A DNA stretch of 64,000 bases. Origin: Bacteroidia bacterium. Its GTDB lineage: Bacteria; Bacteroidota; Bacteroidia; Flavobacteriales; Flavobacteriaceae. Where the stretch lies: assembly GCA_030432635.1 (NCBI GenBank), contig JAUIMB010000015.1:1-64000 (forward strand), written 5' to 3'. Position 1 is the first letter of the stretch. Each line of letters opens with the position of its first letter. The notes below the pieces were generated by a model, which worked only from the letters and a program-made list of their open reading frames with translations, was not told the origin of the DNA and ran no database searches. Position numbers and translations under genes: made by a program. This document shows, one piece after another, positions 1 to 8,623 of the stretch.

Positions 1-240
1 AAATTCCCCAACAAAAACAGAACTTCCGCTGTTTAAAAACTCTAAGGCATTATTTCTGAAGCTTAAGCGTTCTGTACCACTAATATCTAATCGTAATGGT
101 GTATTGGCGTCGTCTATATGCAATCTCGCTTGAGGTGAGGCTTCACCAATACCTACATTACCTTGGGTAAACATATTGTCGTTAATATTATCTGGTGCAG
201 TTGATGTGCCTTCTTCGTACCAATCAATGTCATCATTTAA
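1..240. repeat. segment duplicated at about 7150-7375
   Basis: By eye this stretch matches about 7150-7375 at high nucleotide identity over some 230 bases, in the same orientation and the same reading frame of the two fibre genes. Shared landmarks are the runs encoding DWYEEGTS, NDNIFTQGNVG, QARLHIDDANTPLRLD and SSVF(V/I)GE. This suggests fairly recent duplication or gene conversion between the paralogues. Confidence 0.7.
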
Positions 241-1275
241 TAGGGTAGATAGATCAACTGTTTGAGCAGTAACGCCATCGTTTTCAATTTCTAAGGTTAA
301 GATGTTAGTTGAGCTGTTAAAGTCAAAAGTATCAATTGTTTGATCGTCGGAAGTACTTACAAGAGTAGCTGGATCAGTCCATGAAGCATTTCCATTGGCA
401 TCAGAGCTTAAAACATAACCTGTCGCCTCGTTACCATCTACAAATTGTATGGTGCCTATGACGTCTAAATTTGCTGAAGGGTCTGTATTATTGATACCTA
501 AATATTTGTTATGTGTTAGACGCATACCTTCTACCATGTCAGTTAGGTTTGCAGAGTTTTCATGAACATAAAACCCGAGACCAATATGATCAATATCTCC
601 AGATGTTTGAACGGTTGAAATTGCCGCACGTCTTAAACCAGATCTCCTTGGTGCACCTAAACCAATAGATGCACCAGTCGTGTTTAATCCTCCTGGATTA
701 TCGCTGCCTCTTAGAAATAGTCCGTCTTGTCCTGTATTTTGATGGCTCAAATCAAAATTAGTTGAAATACTGACATGCAAAGGATTTTGAGGAATTCCTT
801 CACCTATACCTATGGCATTATTGGTGCCATCAACAAATAACATGTGCGGCTCACTTGAACTTTCAACCAAAAAGCCTCCATCACCTTGGATTTCCACAGC
901 GCCATTATCTGCATTTATGACTCTTCCTGCTCCGGAACCACCTTCATCATAGGCTTCATCTAAGTTATTGTTACCACCTGAATTGATATAAACCCAATTT
1001 GGAATCGATTGATTCCAATAATAAAACCCTTTACCTGAAGCTCCAGTACCAGTGTAAAAAATTAGCATGCCATCTTGGGAAGCTGTCGGGTTGGTTATTG
1101 GAAAATTATCAACTCTTGGGATTAGTATACCATCCGAATTTGATGGCGTAGTTGTATTACTGGCTTCAATATCCAAAGTGGATTGAGGGCTGGTTGTTCC
1201 CACACCAACTTGGGCAAAACTAGTATAGCTTATTAATAAAAGGAGTAGGATAATTGTAGGGTACTGCTTTTTCAT
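1..1275 (-). CDS. secreted tail-fibre-like surface protein, 3' end outside window
   Basis: The frame opens with ATG at 1275 and stays open to base 1, giving at least 425 residues; the C-terminus lies outside the window. Residues 1-22 form a signal peptide ending in SFAQ, followed by the VGVGTTSPQ start typical of Bacteroidota tail-fibre-domain proteins. After it come linker modules (LFVDG, VDLSTLL, DWYEEGTS) and a stretch HIDDANTPLRLD. All of these recur in the complete protein encoded at 4128-7679, so the two are paralogues. By analogy the missing part should contain head-type repeats and a C-terminal S74 chaperone domain. Its likely role is a fibrous cell-surface or extracellular protein; the ligand is unknown. 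Certain: coding, exported. Inferred: fibre architecture. Confidence 0.85.
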   Translation of the reverse strand, partial: MKKQYPTIILLLLLISYTSFAQVGVGTTSPQSTLDIEASNTTTPSNSDGILIPRVDNFPITNPTASQDGMLIFYTGTGASGKGFYYWNQSIPNWVYINSGGNNNLDEAYDEGGSGAGRVINADNGAVEIQGDGGFLVESSSEPHMLFVDGTNNAIGIGEGIPQNPLHVSISTNFDLSHQNTGQDGLFLRGSDNPGGLNTTGASIGLGAPRRSGLRRAAISTVQTSGDIDHIGLGFYVHENSANLTDMVEGMRLTHNKYLGINNTDPSANLDVIGTIQFVDGNEATGYVLSSDANGNASWTDPATLVSTSDDQTIDTFDFNSSTNILTLEIENDGVTAQTVDLSTLLNDDIDWYEEGTSTAPDNINDNMFTQGNVGIGEASPQARLHIDDANTPLRLDISGTERLSFRNNALEFLNSGSSVFVGEF

Positions 1276-1367
1276 AATAGGATTATTATTGGTTGTGCTG
1301 TAAAATTCTCAATTCGCAAACGACTTTATTTCATCCTTTTGGGTGATTTTGATGTCGTTTGGTTTAT

Positions 1368-1375
1368 TAATTTTG
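1368..1375 (+). promoter_or_regulatory. candidate -7 box for the TPR histidine kinase
   Basis: TAATTTTG matches the Bacteroidota -7 consensus TAnnTTTG and ends 19 bases before the kinase ATG at 1395. A TTTG at 1348-1351 could act as the -33 element, but the 16-nt spacing is shorter than ideal. Confidence 0.4.
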
Positions 1376-1394
1376 TGTAGATTAATATCCATGT

Positions 1395-3314
1395 ATGAAA
1401 AAAATCTGTATTACTTTTTGTTTAGCAGTACTAATCGCCTTCAATGGTATTGCCCAAGACGCGAAGCCAGATGCGTATCAAGACAGTTTACAAGCCATCA
1501 TTAATGGTCAAACTTCTAAAGTTGAACGCAAGCAGGCCTTATTTCTTTTAGGTGAACACCTTGTGCAACGGGATCCAGACTATGCTGAAAGTATAGCCAA
1601 TGACCTCCTTGAAAATTACATCAACAAAAACGATAGTGGAGAATTACGACGAACCAATTATATCTATGCGGCAAGTCATCGTTGGCATGGTGATTATAAA
1701 ACTGCTTTAGACTACTATCGTAAGATTTACAATTATTCCAGACTTGAAAAGGATTCCTTGGATATAGCAAAAAGCGGTCATTTTATTGGAACAATCAACA
1801 TGTATTTAGGTAATAATGTTTTATCTCAAAATCATTTGATAGAAGTGGCAAGTATCTATAATAAGTTGGGTACGCCTGAACAGAAAGCTCGAATCAATAA
1901 TACCTTAGCCGGATTTTATCTCAATATGAACCAATTGGAAAAGGGTAAGGATCAATACTTATTGGCCTTGGAACAATTTGGGAAATTGAATGATAGTTCA
2001 GGCATGGCGAGTTCAAATGCAAACCTTGGTTTGTTGTATACTGAATTGGGCGAATACGAAAAGGCCGAACAACACTTAATGAAGCAAAAAGCACTAAATA
2101 AAGTCTTTCCTACGTTACGCGAAATGGGTTTTCATCATGATTTTCTTGGCTTATTGCGTCAAGCTCAAGGGCGTTTGGAAGAAGCCTATCAAGAGCATCT
2201 GAAAGCACTTCAGATACGAGAAAACTTAAGTAGCACCTATAATTTATGTGAGTCCAAACTCAATATGGGAGAAGTCCTCATTAAGTTGGGTCGTTATCCT
2301 GAAGCCATTTCACATTTAAAGGATGTGTTTAAATATGACGAGCATGAATCCCTATACCAACAGCAAACTGCATATGAACTTTTGTCTGAAGCTTATGAAA
2401 AACGCGGCAATCATAAATTAGCGCTCGAAAATTACAAAGCATTTTCACAGTTGAGCGATTCGATTTACTCAGAGGAATCCTTGGAAGTTATAGCCGAAAA
2501 GGACGCTCGTTATAATCAGCAGAAAAAGGATGCTGAAATCACTTTACTAAGTAAAGAGAAGGAACTTTCCGAAGCCAAATTATCGCGATCCAAAGCGATT
2601 CAAACCATATCTTTAATTGGACTAATACTTTTAGCCATAGCAGCCTTTGCCTTGTATAGGCTTTATAGAAAGATCAAAAGTAAAAACCAAACCATTGTAA
2701 AGGCTTTGAAGGATAGGGAGTTGTTACTTCATGAGACACATCATCGTGTTAAGAACAACCTCCAGATGATTTCCAGTTTATTGAACCTTCAATCTAAGTA
2801 CGTCAAAGACGAGCACGTTCTAGAGGTCTTACAAAATGGAAGAAACCGAGTGCAATCGATGGCTATCTTGCACAAAAACCTTTATGTTGGAGAAGACTTG
2901 AATATGGTCAATATTCAGGATTATTTTGAAGGGTTGATCGATAGTATATTGAACTCTTATAATAAGTCTGAAAGTGATATAGATCTTAATGTTTCGGCCA
3001 AAAACGTCACAATGGATGTTGAATCCGTAATTCCTATCGGACTTATTGTTAATGAATTGGTTACAAATTCCTTAAAGCACGCGTTTCCTAAAGTAGACGA
3101 TATCAAACCAGAAATCCATGTGACGATGTCTGAAACTGATGGGAATTATACCTTGGAGGTCAATGACAATGGGATTGGAATCGAAACAAAATCCACTAAT
3201 AAAAACGAAACTTTTGGTCAGCGTTTGATACGGTCCCTAACCCAAAAGCTAAAAGCAACCGTAGATATACATACAGAAAACGGGACTCGGGTTTCTATTG
3301 TTTTGCCCAAGTAA
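1395..3314 (+). CDS. TPR-containing sensor histidine kinase (HisKA_2 type)
   Basis: Membrane sensor kinase of 639 residues. Residues 1-20 are a signal peptide; a long TPR array (about 30-370) follows, probably periplasmic, then a coiled coil and one membrane helix at about 403-420. The cytoplasmic part has the HisKA_2 phosphoacceptor motif HETHHRVKNN at 446-455, with His449 or His450 as the phosphorylation site. The ATPase domain shows the N-box NELVTNSLKHAF near 553 and the G1 box DNGIG near 591. The stimulus is unknown; TPRs suggest protein or peptide sensing. The gene converges on the LuxR-type regulator at 3316, with a single base between the two stop codons, and this regulator is the natural candidate partner. 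A second kinase of the same architecture lies at 8624-10381. Confidence 0.92.
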   Translation: MKKICITFCLAVLIAFNGIAQDAKPDAYQDSLQAIINGQTSKVERKQALFLLGEHLVQRDPDYAESIANDLLENYINKNDSGELRRTNYIYAASHRWHGDYKTALDYYRKIYNYSRLEKDSLDIAKSGHFIGTINMYLGNNVLSQNHLIEVASIYNKLGTPEQKARINNTLAGFYLNMNQLEKGKDQYLLALEQFGKLNDSSGMASSNANLGLLYTELGEYEKAEQHLMKQKALNKVFPTLREMGFHHDFLGLLRQAQGRLEEAYQEHLKALQIRENLSSTYNLCESKLNMGEVLIKLGRYPEAISHLKDVFKYDEHESLYQQQTAYELLSEAYEKRGNHKLALENYKAFSQLSDSIYSEESLEVIAEKDARYNQQKKDAEITLLSKEKELSEAKLSRSKAIQTISLIGLILLAIAAFALYRLYRKIKSKNQTIVKALKDRELLLHETHHRVKNNLQMISSLLNLQSKYVKDEHVLEVLQNGRNRVQSMAILHKNLYVGEDLNMVNIQDYFEGLIDSILNSYNKSESDIDLNVSAKNVTMDVESVIPIGLIVNELVTNSLKHAFPKVDDIKPEIHVTMSETDGNYTLEVNDNGIGIETKSTNKNETFGQRLIRSLTQKLKATVDIHTENGTRVSIVLPK

Positions 3315-3315
3315 G

Positions 3316-3930
3316 TTAATTGAGCAGGTCGTGCACCAATGCCATTGTTTCAGTACGTGTGTGCGTATTCATTTTTTCGTAAATGTTCTTAATGTGGGTT
3401 TTTACGGTATTAACACTTACAAATTGAGTGTCGGCTAATTGCCTATTGGTTTTTCCTTCATACAGCCCTTTCAAGATATCAAATTCACGTTCGGTCAATT
3501 CTGTATTTATTTTTGAATTAATAAGATCAATATTAAGTGTTACTGGTAGTACAAATTTTGAAAAATTGTACAAGGCAACTTCAATATTGGAATACAGTTC
3601 TTTTTCAGTAAAAGGCTTTACAATATAACCCATTGGCATTGTGGGTTTGGCGCGCTCTAAAATTTCCTTTCCAGAATAGGAGGTTAGATATAGAAATGGA
3701 ATTTTTCGGGTCTTATTGATGTGTGTTGCGATATCAAAGCCTTCAAAGTTTCCATTGAGGTTAATGTCCAGTAAAACGAGATCTGGAGTTTCATTGTTGA
3801 TCAACTCAATCGCTTCGGCTTTATCATAAGCTACACCAATGGCATTATAGTCCACATTGGTAAGCATATCTCGAATGTCTTCCGAAATAATAGGATCATC
3901 CTCAACAATTAAAACTCGAATGGTTGACAC
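3316..3930 (-). CDS. response regulator with LuxR-type HTH
   Basis: Protein of 204 residues. The receiver domain (about 5-120) has the acidic pair Asp11/Asp12, phosphoacceptor Asp55 in VLLDINL, Thr83 and Lys105. The C-terminal domain (about 143-204) is a GerE/LuxR helix-turn-helix, with LTEREFDIL and the recognition segment SVNTVKTHIKNIYEKM. It should bind DNA and regulate transcription after phosphorylation, most plausibly by the convergent kinase at 1395-3314. It lies downstream of the large fibre gene on the same strand, but a terminator at 4046-4081 separates them, so it is probably transcribed alone. Confidence 0.92.
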   Translation of the reverse strand: MSTIRVLIVEDDPIISEDIRDMLTNVDYNAIGVAYDKAEAIELINNETPDLVLLDINLNGNFEGFDIATHINKTRKIPFLYLTSYSGKEILERAKPTMPMGYIVKPFTEKELYSNIEVALYNFSKFVLPVTLNIDLINSKINTELTEREFDILKGLYEGKTNRQLADTQFVSVNTVKTHIKNIYEKMNTHTRTETMALVHDLLN

Positions 3931-4045
3931 GTTTCGTAGGGCTTAAAATGAATCAACAATTTACAGCGCAAATGTTGAGATACGAAAAAAAGATGGTTGA
4001 AAACTAGTATTTTATAGTTGAATTGAAGAAAGGTTCAAAATTAAG

Positions 4046-4081
4046 AAAAAGAAAAAGCCGCTCCCTACAAACGGCTTTTTC
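4046..4081 (-). terminator. intrinsic terminator of the fibre gene
   Basis: GAAAAAGCCG at 4051-4060 pairs with CGGCTTTTTC at 4072-4081 around an 11-nt loop. On the minus strand the stem is followed by a T-rich run (complement of 4041-4056). It lies 47 bases past the stop of the fibre gene. The stem has A- and T-rich flanks on both sides and could also work in the plus direction. Confidence 0.8.
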
Positions 4082-4127
4082 ACTCAAAATATAACTGAAT
4101 TTACAATGGTCTTCAATTATGTCTTAA

Positions 4128-7100
4128 TTATTCTTCAGTAACATTTACACTTTTGTTACTTGAAGAATTATGGCCATTTTTTTCCAAAGCAGCCAATCGA
4201 CTTTCAATGTTTTGAAATTTATTGAGTTGTAGTTTTAAGTTTTTGTTCTCGGTTTCAAGTGTTTCGATTTTTGAATGCAATTCTTTTATGGCTTCAATAA
4301 CCAAAGGATCATAATCACCATAGGCAGTTTGTAAAAAGCCTAAATTGTCTTCGGTTACTTTCTCAGGAAAAACCTTTTGAATGTCTTGAGCAATAAAGCC
4401 ATATTGAATTCCTGTTGGACGAAAAGTTCCTGTTTTCTTGTCGTTCCATTCATAGGTTACCCCTTGAAGCCGATTGATTTTTTCTAAGGCAAAATCGCCA
4501 GAAATATGTTCAATATTCTTTTTCAGACGTTTATCAGAATTTGCCGCGAATGCACCAGCAGTTGTTTTTGATGCCTGACCTTCAACTTCGAGCGCGTTGG
4601 TTGCTGGAGCTCTACCAATGCCTACATTGCCATTAAAACGTAGAATGTTATTGTCGAATTCACCATAGATTAACGGATTACTAGCGTTTGAGTTTTCTAT
4701 GTAAAGTTTATTATTTCCGGTTTCGTTGTAGCCAGATCGGTAACCAATAAAAACATTGCCTGATTTGTTTTCGTCTGGACCTGACCCAAGACCACTACCA
4801 GCTTCATAGCCTAAATACACGTTTTGGTTTGAGGTAATATCCTTAGCACCTGCACGATATCCAATGGCTATATTCGAATTTCCGTTAGCCATAGAAAATA
4901 GGGTGGCATAACCAATGGCAATGTTATAACTCTCTGTTGTGTTGGCTACCATTGCAGCACTACCAAGGGCAATATTGTCATAGCCTGTTGTATTGGTTAA
5001 CAAGGCACCAGATCCCAAAGCTAGATTGCGACCTCCTGTGGTATTCGCTGAAAGCGAATTATGTCCTAGTGCAGTATTGTAAAAGCCTGAGATGTTGTTG
5101 GTTCCAGCTCTATAACCGACAAACGTATTGTAATTGTTTGTTAAATCATCGTTTTCACCTGCTTGTTGGCCAATGAAGATGGATTGACCAGAATTATAAA
5201 ACTCTATTTGACCTTGAGTTGATACTCTCAGTTTTTCAATATTATTGGTTCTTATTCTTAGATCTGAATTGTTAGTAGTTCCCAAAAAAGAAGATCCTAA
5301 ACCTATATTACCACTTAAAGACCAATCGTTTCCCGTCCCATCTTGCAGTGCTGAGAGATTAACACTATTACCATCGGCAATGCTAAGAGTTGTTCCAACG
5401 AGTGACAGTGTTTGGTCATCGGTATCTGTAAAAATTGATGAGGTATCTACAAAGCTTACTGTTCCACTGCCATCTGTTGCCATAATTTGATTAGCTGTAC
5501 CATCAGATAAAGGCATAACGTATCTGTTTGTGGTTCCAGTTCCTAAAGAGATTCTGCCAAGGAAATAACCTGCATATCCTGAAGTGTTTCTTACATCAGA
5601 ATACACACCATATTGATTGCCATTAGAACTCGAAGGTATCGATATGTAGGCACCATATTTTGGAGCTATACCAGAGCCAAGGATTTGACACTTATAACCA
5701 TAAACAGTTCCTGAAATTCCACCATTGTAGGTGATCTCACTATCAAACCCTATGGTTTCTGCAATGTAATTTAAAGAACTCGTATTGTTAAAATCGATTT
5801 TTACACCTGTATCTCCAGCAATGTCGGCATTTGAGCCATTGATTAATATGCCGTAATCTTCACCTCCAGTTATAAACTTATTAATTTCTACGTTCATATC
5901 TGTAAGAGCGTTAGCAGTTTGAATAGCGCTGTAAGAACTAAGGTTGTATGACGAGGTGTTTTCAGCAAAAATAGCAGCACCATTGGTCTGAGCAGACCTT
6001 GATACTGTTAATAAGTTACCTTGGTGCGTTAATCCTCCATAAATTTCTGTGTTACCGAGCACATCTAATTCAACGTCAGGATTTGTAACATTGATTCCAA
6101 ATGCACTTTCGCTACCATCCACAAAAAGCATATGCGAATTTGCATTGGTTTCAACTCGAAAGTCATTTGCCAAACCTCCTTCATTAAAAGTAACTTCTAA
6201 GTCTGAGTTTTGAATATCTATATAGTTTCTACCACTTGACTCAAATTCAATTCTGTTTGGTGAAAACATCATAAATGTGTCTAAATCGCCATCATGTCTT
6301 AAAGAAGCACCTATATCAACATTGGGACCAACAACTCTTAAACCACCAGCACCCTCAATTTCTACTGCTCCATTATCAGCAGTAATAGTTCTGCCAGCAC
6401 CAGCACCACCTTCATCATAAGCTTCATCTAGAGTATTTTGGCTAACAGTTACCAAACTACTTGCATTTACAAAACTCAATTGTCCAGCACCATCTGTTGT
6501 TAAAACTTGATTGGCTACGCCATCTGCATTAGGTAGTGCATAACCAGTTGTACTCGGATCACTTACTTGAAATTCACCATTTATTCTAAGAATATTAGTA
6601 TCAAATTCACCATAAATCAATGGATTAGAACTATTCGTGTTTTCAATATATAATTTATATGATCCTGTTTCATTATAGCCTGCATTATAACCTAAAAACA
6701 CATTTCTGCCACCAGTTGTTGTATGTCCTGCTCCAGTACCAATAAATGTATTTCCTCCTATTCCTGCGATGTTGGCAAATCCAGTTTCATAACCAATGCC
6801 TATATTGTTATTTCCAGTGGTATTATATAAAGCTCTGTAACCTAGTGCGACATTGTTAATTCCAACAGTATTTTCTCTAAGCGCAGTACCACCAACAGCA
6901 ACATTATTGCTACCTGTTGTGTTTCTGAATAAAGTTTGTGTTCCGGTAGCCACATTATTAGAACCAGAAGAACTAACTGCCATAGCATCATCTCCAATAG
7001 CGATGTTTGTATTTCCTCCAGTACTTAGAAGTAATGCACCACTACCAATAGCTATGTTTCTAGCACCTGTCACATTATTTCGTAGTGCTCTGTATCCAAT

Positions 7101-7679
7101 AGCAGTATTTTGATTGCCACTTAAATCATCATTGTTTCCTGCATCTTCTCCAATAAATACAGAACTTCCATTGTTTAAAAATTCAAGTGAGTTATTTCTA
7201 AAACTAAAACGTTCAGTTCCACCAATGTCTAATCGTAATGGTGTATTTGCATCGTCAATATGTAATCTCGCTTGAGGTGTGTCTTCACCTACACCTACAT
7301 TACCTTGGGTAAAGATATTATCGTTAATGTTGTCTGGAGCAGCAGAAGTACCTTCTTCGTACCAATCGACATCTACGGTGCTTCCAGCAGCAATTTTTAT
7401 CCATAATAATGTGGGTTGGTCCCAATAATAAAAGCCTTTTCCTGAGGCACCTGTTCCGGTGTAAAATATGAGCATGCCATCTCGAGTTGCTCCTGGTGAG
7501 GATGGGAAACTACTCATTCGAGGAATAAGAATTCCGTCATTACTAGCTGGGCTTGCAGCATTACTGGCTGAAATATCTAAGGTCGCTTGCGGATTTGTGT
7601 TTCCTACACCTACCTGAGAGAATCCCATGAAACTTCCAAACACCATAACCAAACTGAAGATAATTGATTTCGTATTCAT
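4128..7679 (-). CDS. tail-fibre-like surface protein with head-type repeats and S74 chaperone domain
   Basis: Protein of 1183 residues starting at ATG 7679; a start 11 codons upstream (7712) would precede the signal peptide and is rejected. Residues 1-22 are a signal peptide ending in GFSQ, then VGVGNTNPQ. Two blocks, about 174-340 and 833-992, consist of short repeats of the form N(I/V)AxGxxAL, resembling YadA/Hia trimeric head repeats. The C-terminus is a Peptidase_S74 intramolecular chaperone: SDKRLKKNI starts near residue 1048, with the presumed autocleavage Ser in the codon at 4536-4538. GFIAQDIQKVFPEKV and a terminal coiled coil of about 40 residues follow. Family knowledge: S74 domains drive trimerisation of fibres and then cut themselves off. 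There is no T9SS sorting domain, so the route to the surface is unclear. Confidence 0.9.
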   Translation of the reverse strand: MNTKSIIFSLVMVFGSFMGFSQVGVGNTNPQATLDISASNAASPASNDGILIPRMSSFPSSPGATRDGMLIFYTGTGASGKGFYYWDQPTLLWIKIAAGSTVDVDWYEEGTSAAPDNINDNIFTQGNVGVGEDTPQARLHIDDANTPLRLDIGGTERFSFRNNSLEFLNNGSSVFIGEDAGNNDDLSGNQNTAIGYRALRNNVTGARNIAIGSGALLLSTGGNTNIAIGDDAMAVSSSGSNNVATGTQTLFRNTTGSNNVAVGGTALRENTVGINNVALGYRALYNTTGNNNIGIGYETGFANIAGIGGNTFIGTGAGHTTTGGRNVFLGYNAGYNETGSYKLYIENTNSSNPLIYGEFDTNILRINGEFQVSDPSTTGYALPNADGVANQVLTTDGAGQLSFVNASSLVTVSQNTLDEAYDEGGAGAGRTITADNGAVEIEGAGGLRVVGPNVDIGASLRHDGDLDTFMMFSPNRIEFESSGRNYIDIQNSDLEVTFNEGGLANDFRVETNANSHMLFVDGSESAFGINVTNPDVELDVLGNTEIYGGLTHQGNLLTVSRSAQTNGAAIFAENTSSYNLSSYSAIQTANALTDMNVEINKFITGGEDYGILINGSNADIAGDTGVKIDFNNTSSLNYIAETIGFDSEITYNGGISGTVYGYKCQILGSGIAPKYGAYISIPSSSNGNQYGVYSDVRNTSGYAGYFLGRISLGTGTTNRYVMPLSDGTANQIMATDGSGTVSFVDTSSIFTDTDDQTLSLVGTTLSIADGNSVNLSALQDGTGNDWSLSGNIGLGSSFLGTTNNSDLRIRTNNIEKLRVSTQGQIEFYNSGQSIFIGQQAGENDDLTNNYNTFVGYRAGTNNISGFYNTALGHNSLSANTTGGRNLALGSGALLTNTTGYDNIALGSAAMVANTTESYNIAIGYATLFSMANGNSNIAIGYRAGAKDITSNQNVYLGYEAGSGLGSGPDENKSGNVFIGYRSGYNETGNNKLYIENSNASNPLIYGEFDNNILRFNGNVGIGRAPATNALEVEGQASKTTAGAFAANSDKRLKKNIEHISGDFALEKINRLQGVTYEWNDKKTGTFRPTGIQYGFIAQDIQKVFPEKVTEDNLGFLQTAYGDYDPLVIEAIKELHSKIETLETENKNLKLQLNKFQNIESRLAALEKNGHNSSSNKSVNVTEE
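7141..7375. repeat. paralogous segment matching bases 1-240
   Basis: Second copy of the segment described at 1-240; it encodes the junction between the N-terminal module and the first head-repeat block of the complete fibre protein. Confidence 0.65.
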
Positions 7680-7846
7680 GATCGTATATTTTGAGCATTG
7701 GCATACATCCAAAACTTAAGGTGTGTAGGGAATAGGATGAATGACGCAATAATTAATAGCAATTTAAATCTATCTTATAATCAGGATATTACGAATTTGT
7801 TTTTAGTGAATGGTACTCTTTTTTTAGCCAAAACAAGTCAGCGAAT

Positions 7847-8536
7847 TTATATGCTTTTTAGCTTATTGATCACCAAACTTTTTTGGGAAGCACTCATCGG
7901 AATCGTGTCATTGTCGAGTGCAATGGTATTCTTATCTATGCTTCTTACGTATTTAAGATTTACTACATATGATCGATGACATTTGATGAAATGGTCACCC
8001 ACAAGTTGTTCAGAAATATATTTTAGAGTATGTGGTACCAAGAAGGATTCTGTTGAGGTAATGATATAGCAGTAATTGTCAAAAGCTTTTAAATAGTTAA
8101 TGATGTCTTGGTTAACTTTTAATAACTTCCCTTCATGTTTTATATTGAGATAATGATGATGAGAATCGGAATGCCTATGCCAAGCCAATTCAATATTGGT
8201 TCTCAATCCTGTTTCGGTGAAAGGTTTTACCACATAGCCTAACGGGTTGGTCTCCTTTACTCTGGCAATTGTCTCAGGATCGGTTTGTGATGATAAAAAC
8301 AGATAAGGTTGCTTGGTTTTATCCAATACGAGTGCCAAATCCACACCATCTTTTTCTCCAGACAATTGGATGTCAATCAAAACTAAATCTGGCTTTGTGA
8401 GCTCGATGTCTTTTATGGCTTGAGTTACAGTGTCAGAATCTCCAAGAACGCGATGGCCATGCTTTCTAAGTGCAGTTTCTATAGTTGAAACGATAAGCGG
8501 TTCGTCTTCGACGATGTATATATTAAGAGACTTCAA
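7847..8536 (-). CDS. response regulator with LytTR DNA-binding domain
   Basis: Protein of 229 residues. The receiver domain (1-120) has phosphoacceptor Asp55 in VLIDIQL, Ser83 and Lys105 in YVVKPFTE. The C-terminal LytTR domain (about 128-229) shows YCYIITSTESFLVPHTL and the conserved FIKCHRSYVVNLKYVRSID. It starts at a TTG (8536-8534) immediately before the receiver fold; no in-frame ATG is available. It lies 87 bases downstream of the kinase at 8624-10381 on the same strand and should be its partner. A perfect 10-bp inverted repeat sits 7 bases upstream of the start codon. LytTR regulators bind direct repeats as dimers. Targets are unknown; the upstream glycan genes are an obvious possibility. 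Confidence 0.92.
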   Translation of the reverse strand: MKSLNIYIVEDEPLIVSTIETALRKHGHRVLGDSDTVTQAIKDIELTKPDLVLIDIQLSGEKDGVDLALVLDKTKQPYLFLSSQTDPETIARVKETNPLGYVVKPFTETGLRTNIELAWHRHSDSHHHYLNIKHEGKLLKVNQDIINYLKAFDNYCYIITSTESFLVPHTLKYISEQLVGDHFIKCHRSYVVNLKYVRSIDKNTIALDNDTIPMSASQKSLVINKLKSI

Positions 8537-8542
8537 AATGTC

Positions 8543-8566
8543 AAGTAATTTGTAAACAAATTACTT
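8543..8566. promoter_or_regulatory. perfect 10-bp inverted repeat upstream of the LytTR regulator
   Basis: AAGTAATTTG (8543-8552), loop TAAA, CAAATTACTT (8557-8566). It lies between the kinase stop and the regulator's TTG start, ending 7 bases before that start. It could be an operator or an mRNA stem-loop that limits translation. No T-run of terminator type follows it on the minus strand. Confidence 0.6.
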
Positions 8567-8623
8567 AAAAAAGAAGAGAATTCTGCTTAAAATTTAGTGA
8601 ACTCTTAAATTTCTTTAGTAAAC

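Noticed and set aside
6700-7140. Short-period DNA pattern that might look like a CRISPR or tandem array
   Set aside because: It is the coding pattern of head-type protein repeats with variable codons; no identical DNA repeats or spacers.
7698-7979. 93-residue plus-strand frame between fibre gene and LytTR regulator
   Set aside because: Half overlaps the regulator on the other strand, no recognisable features.
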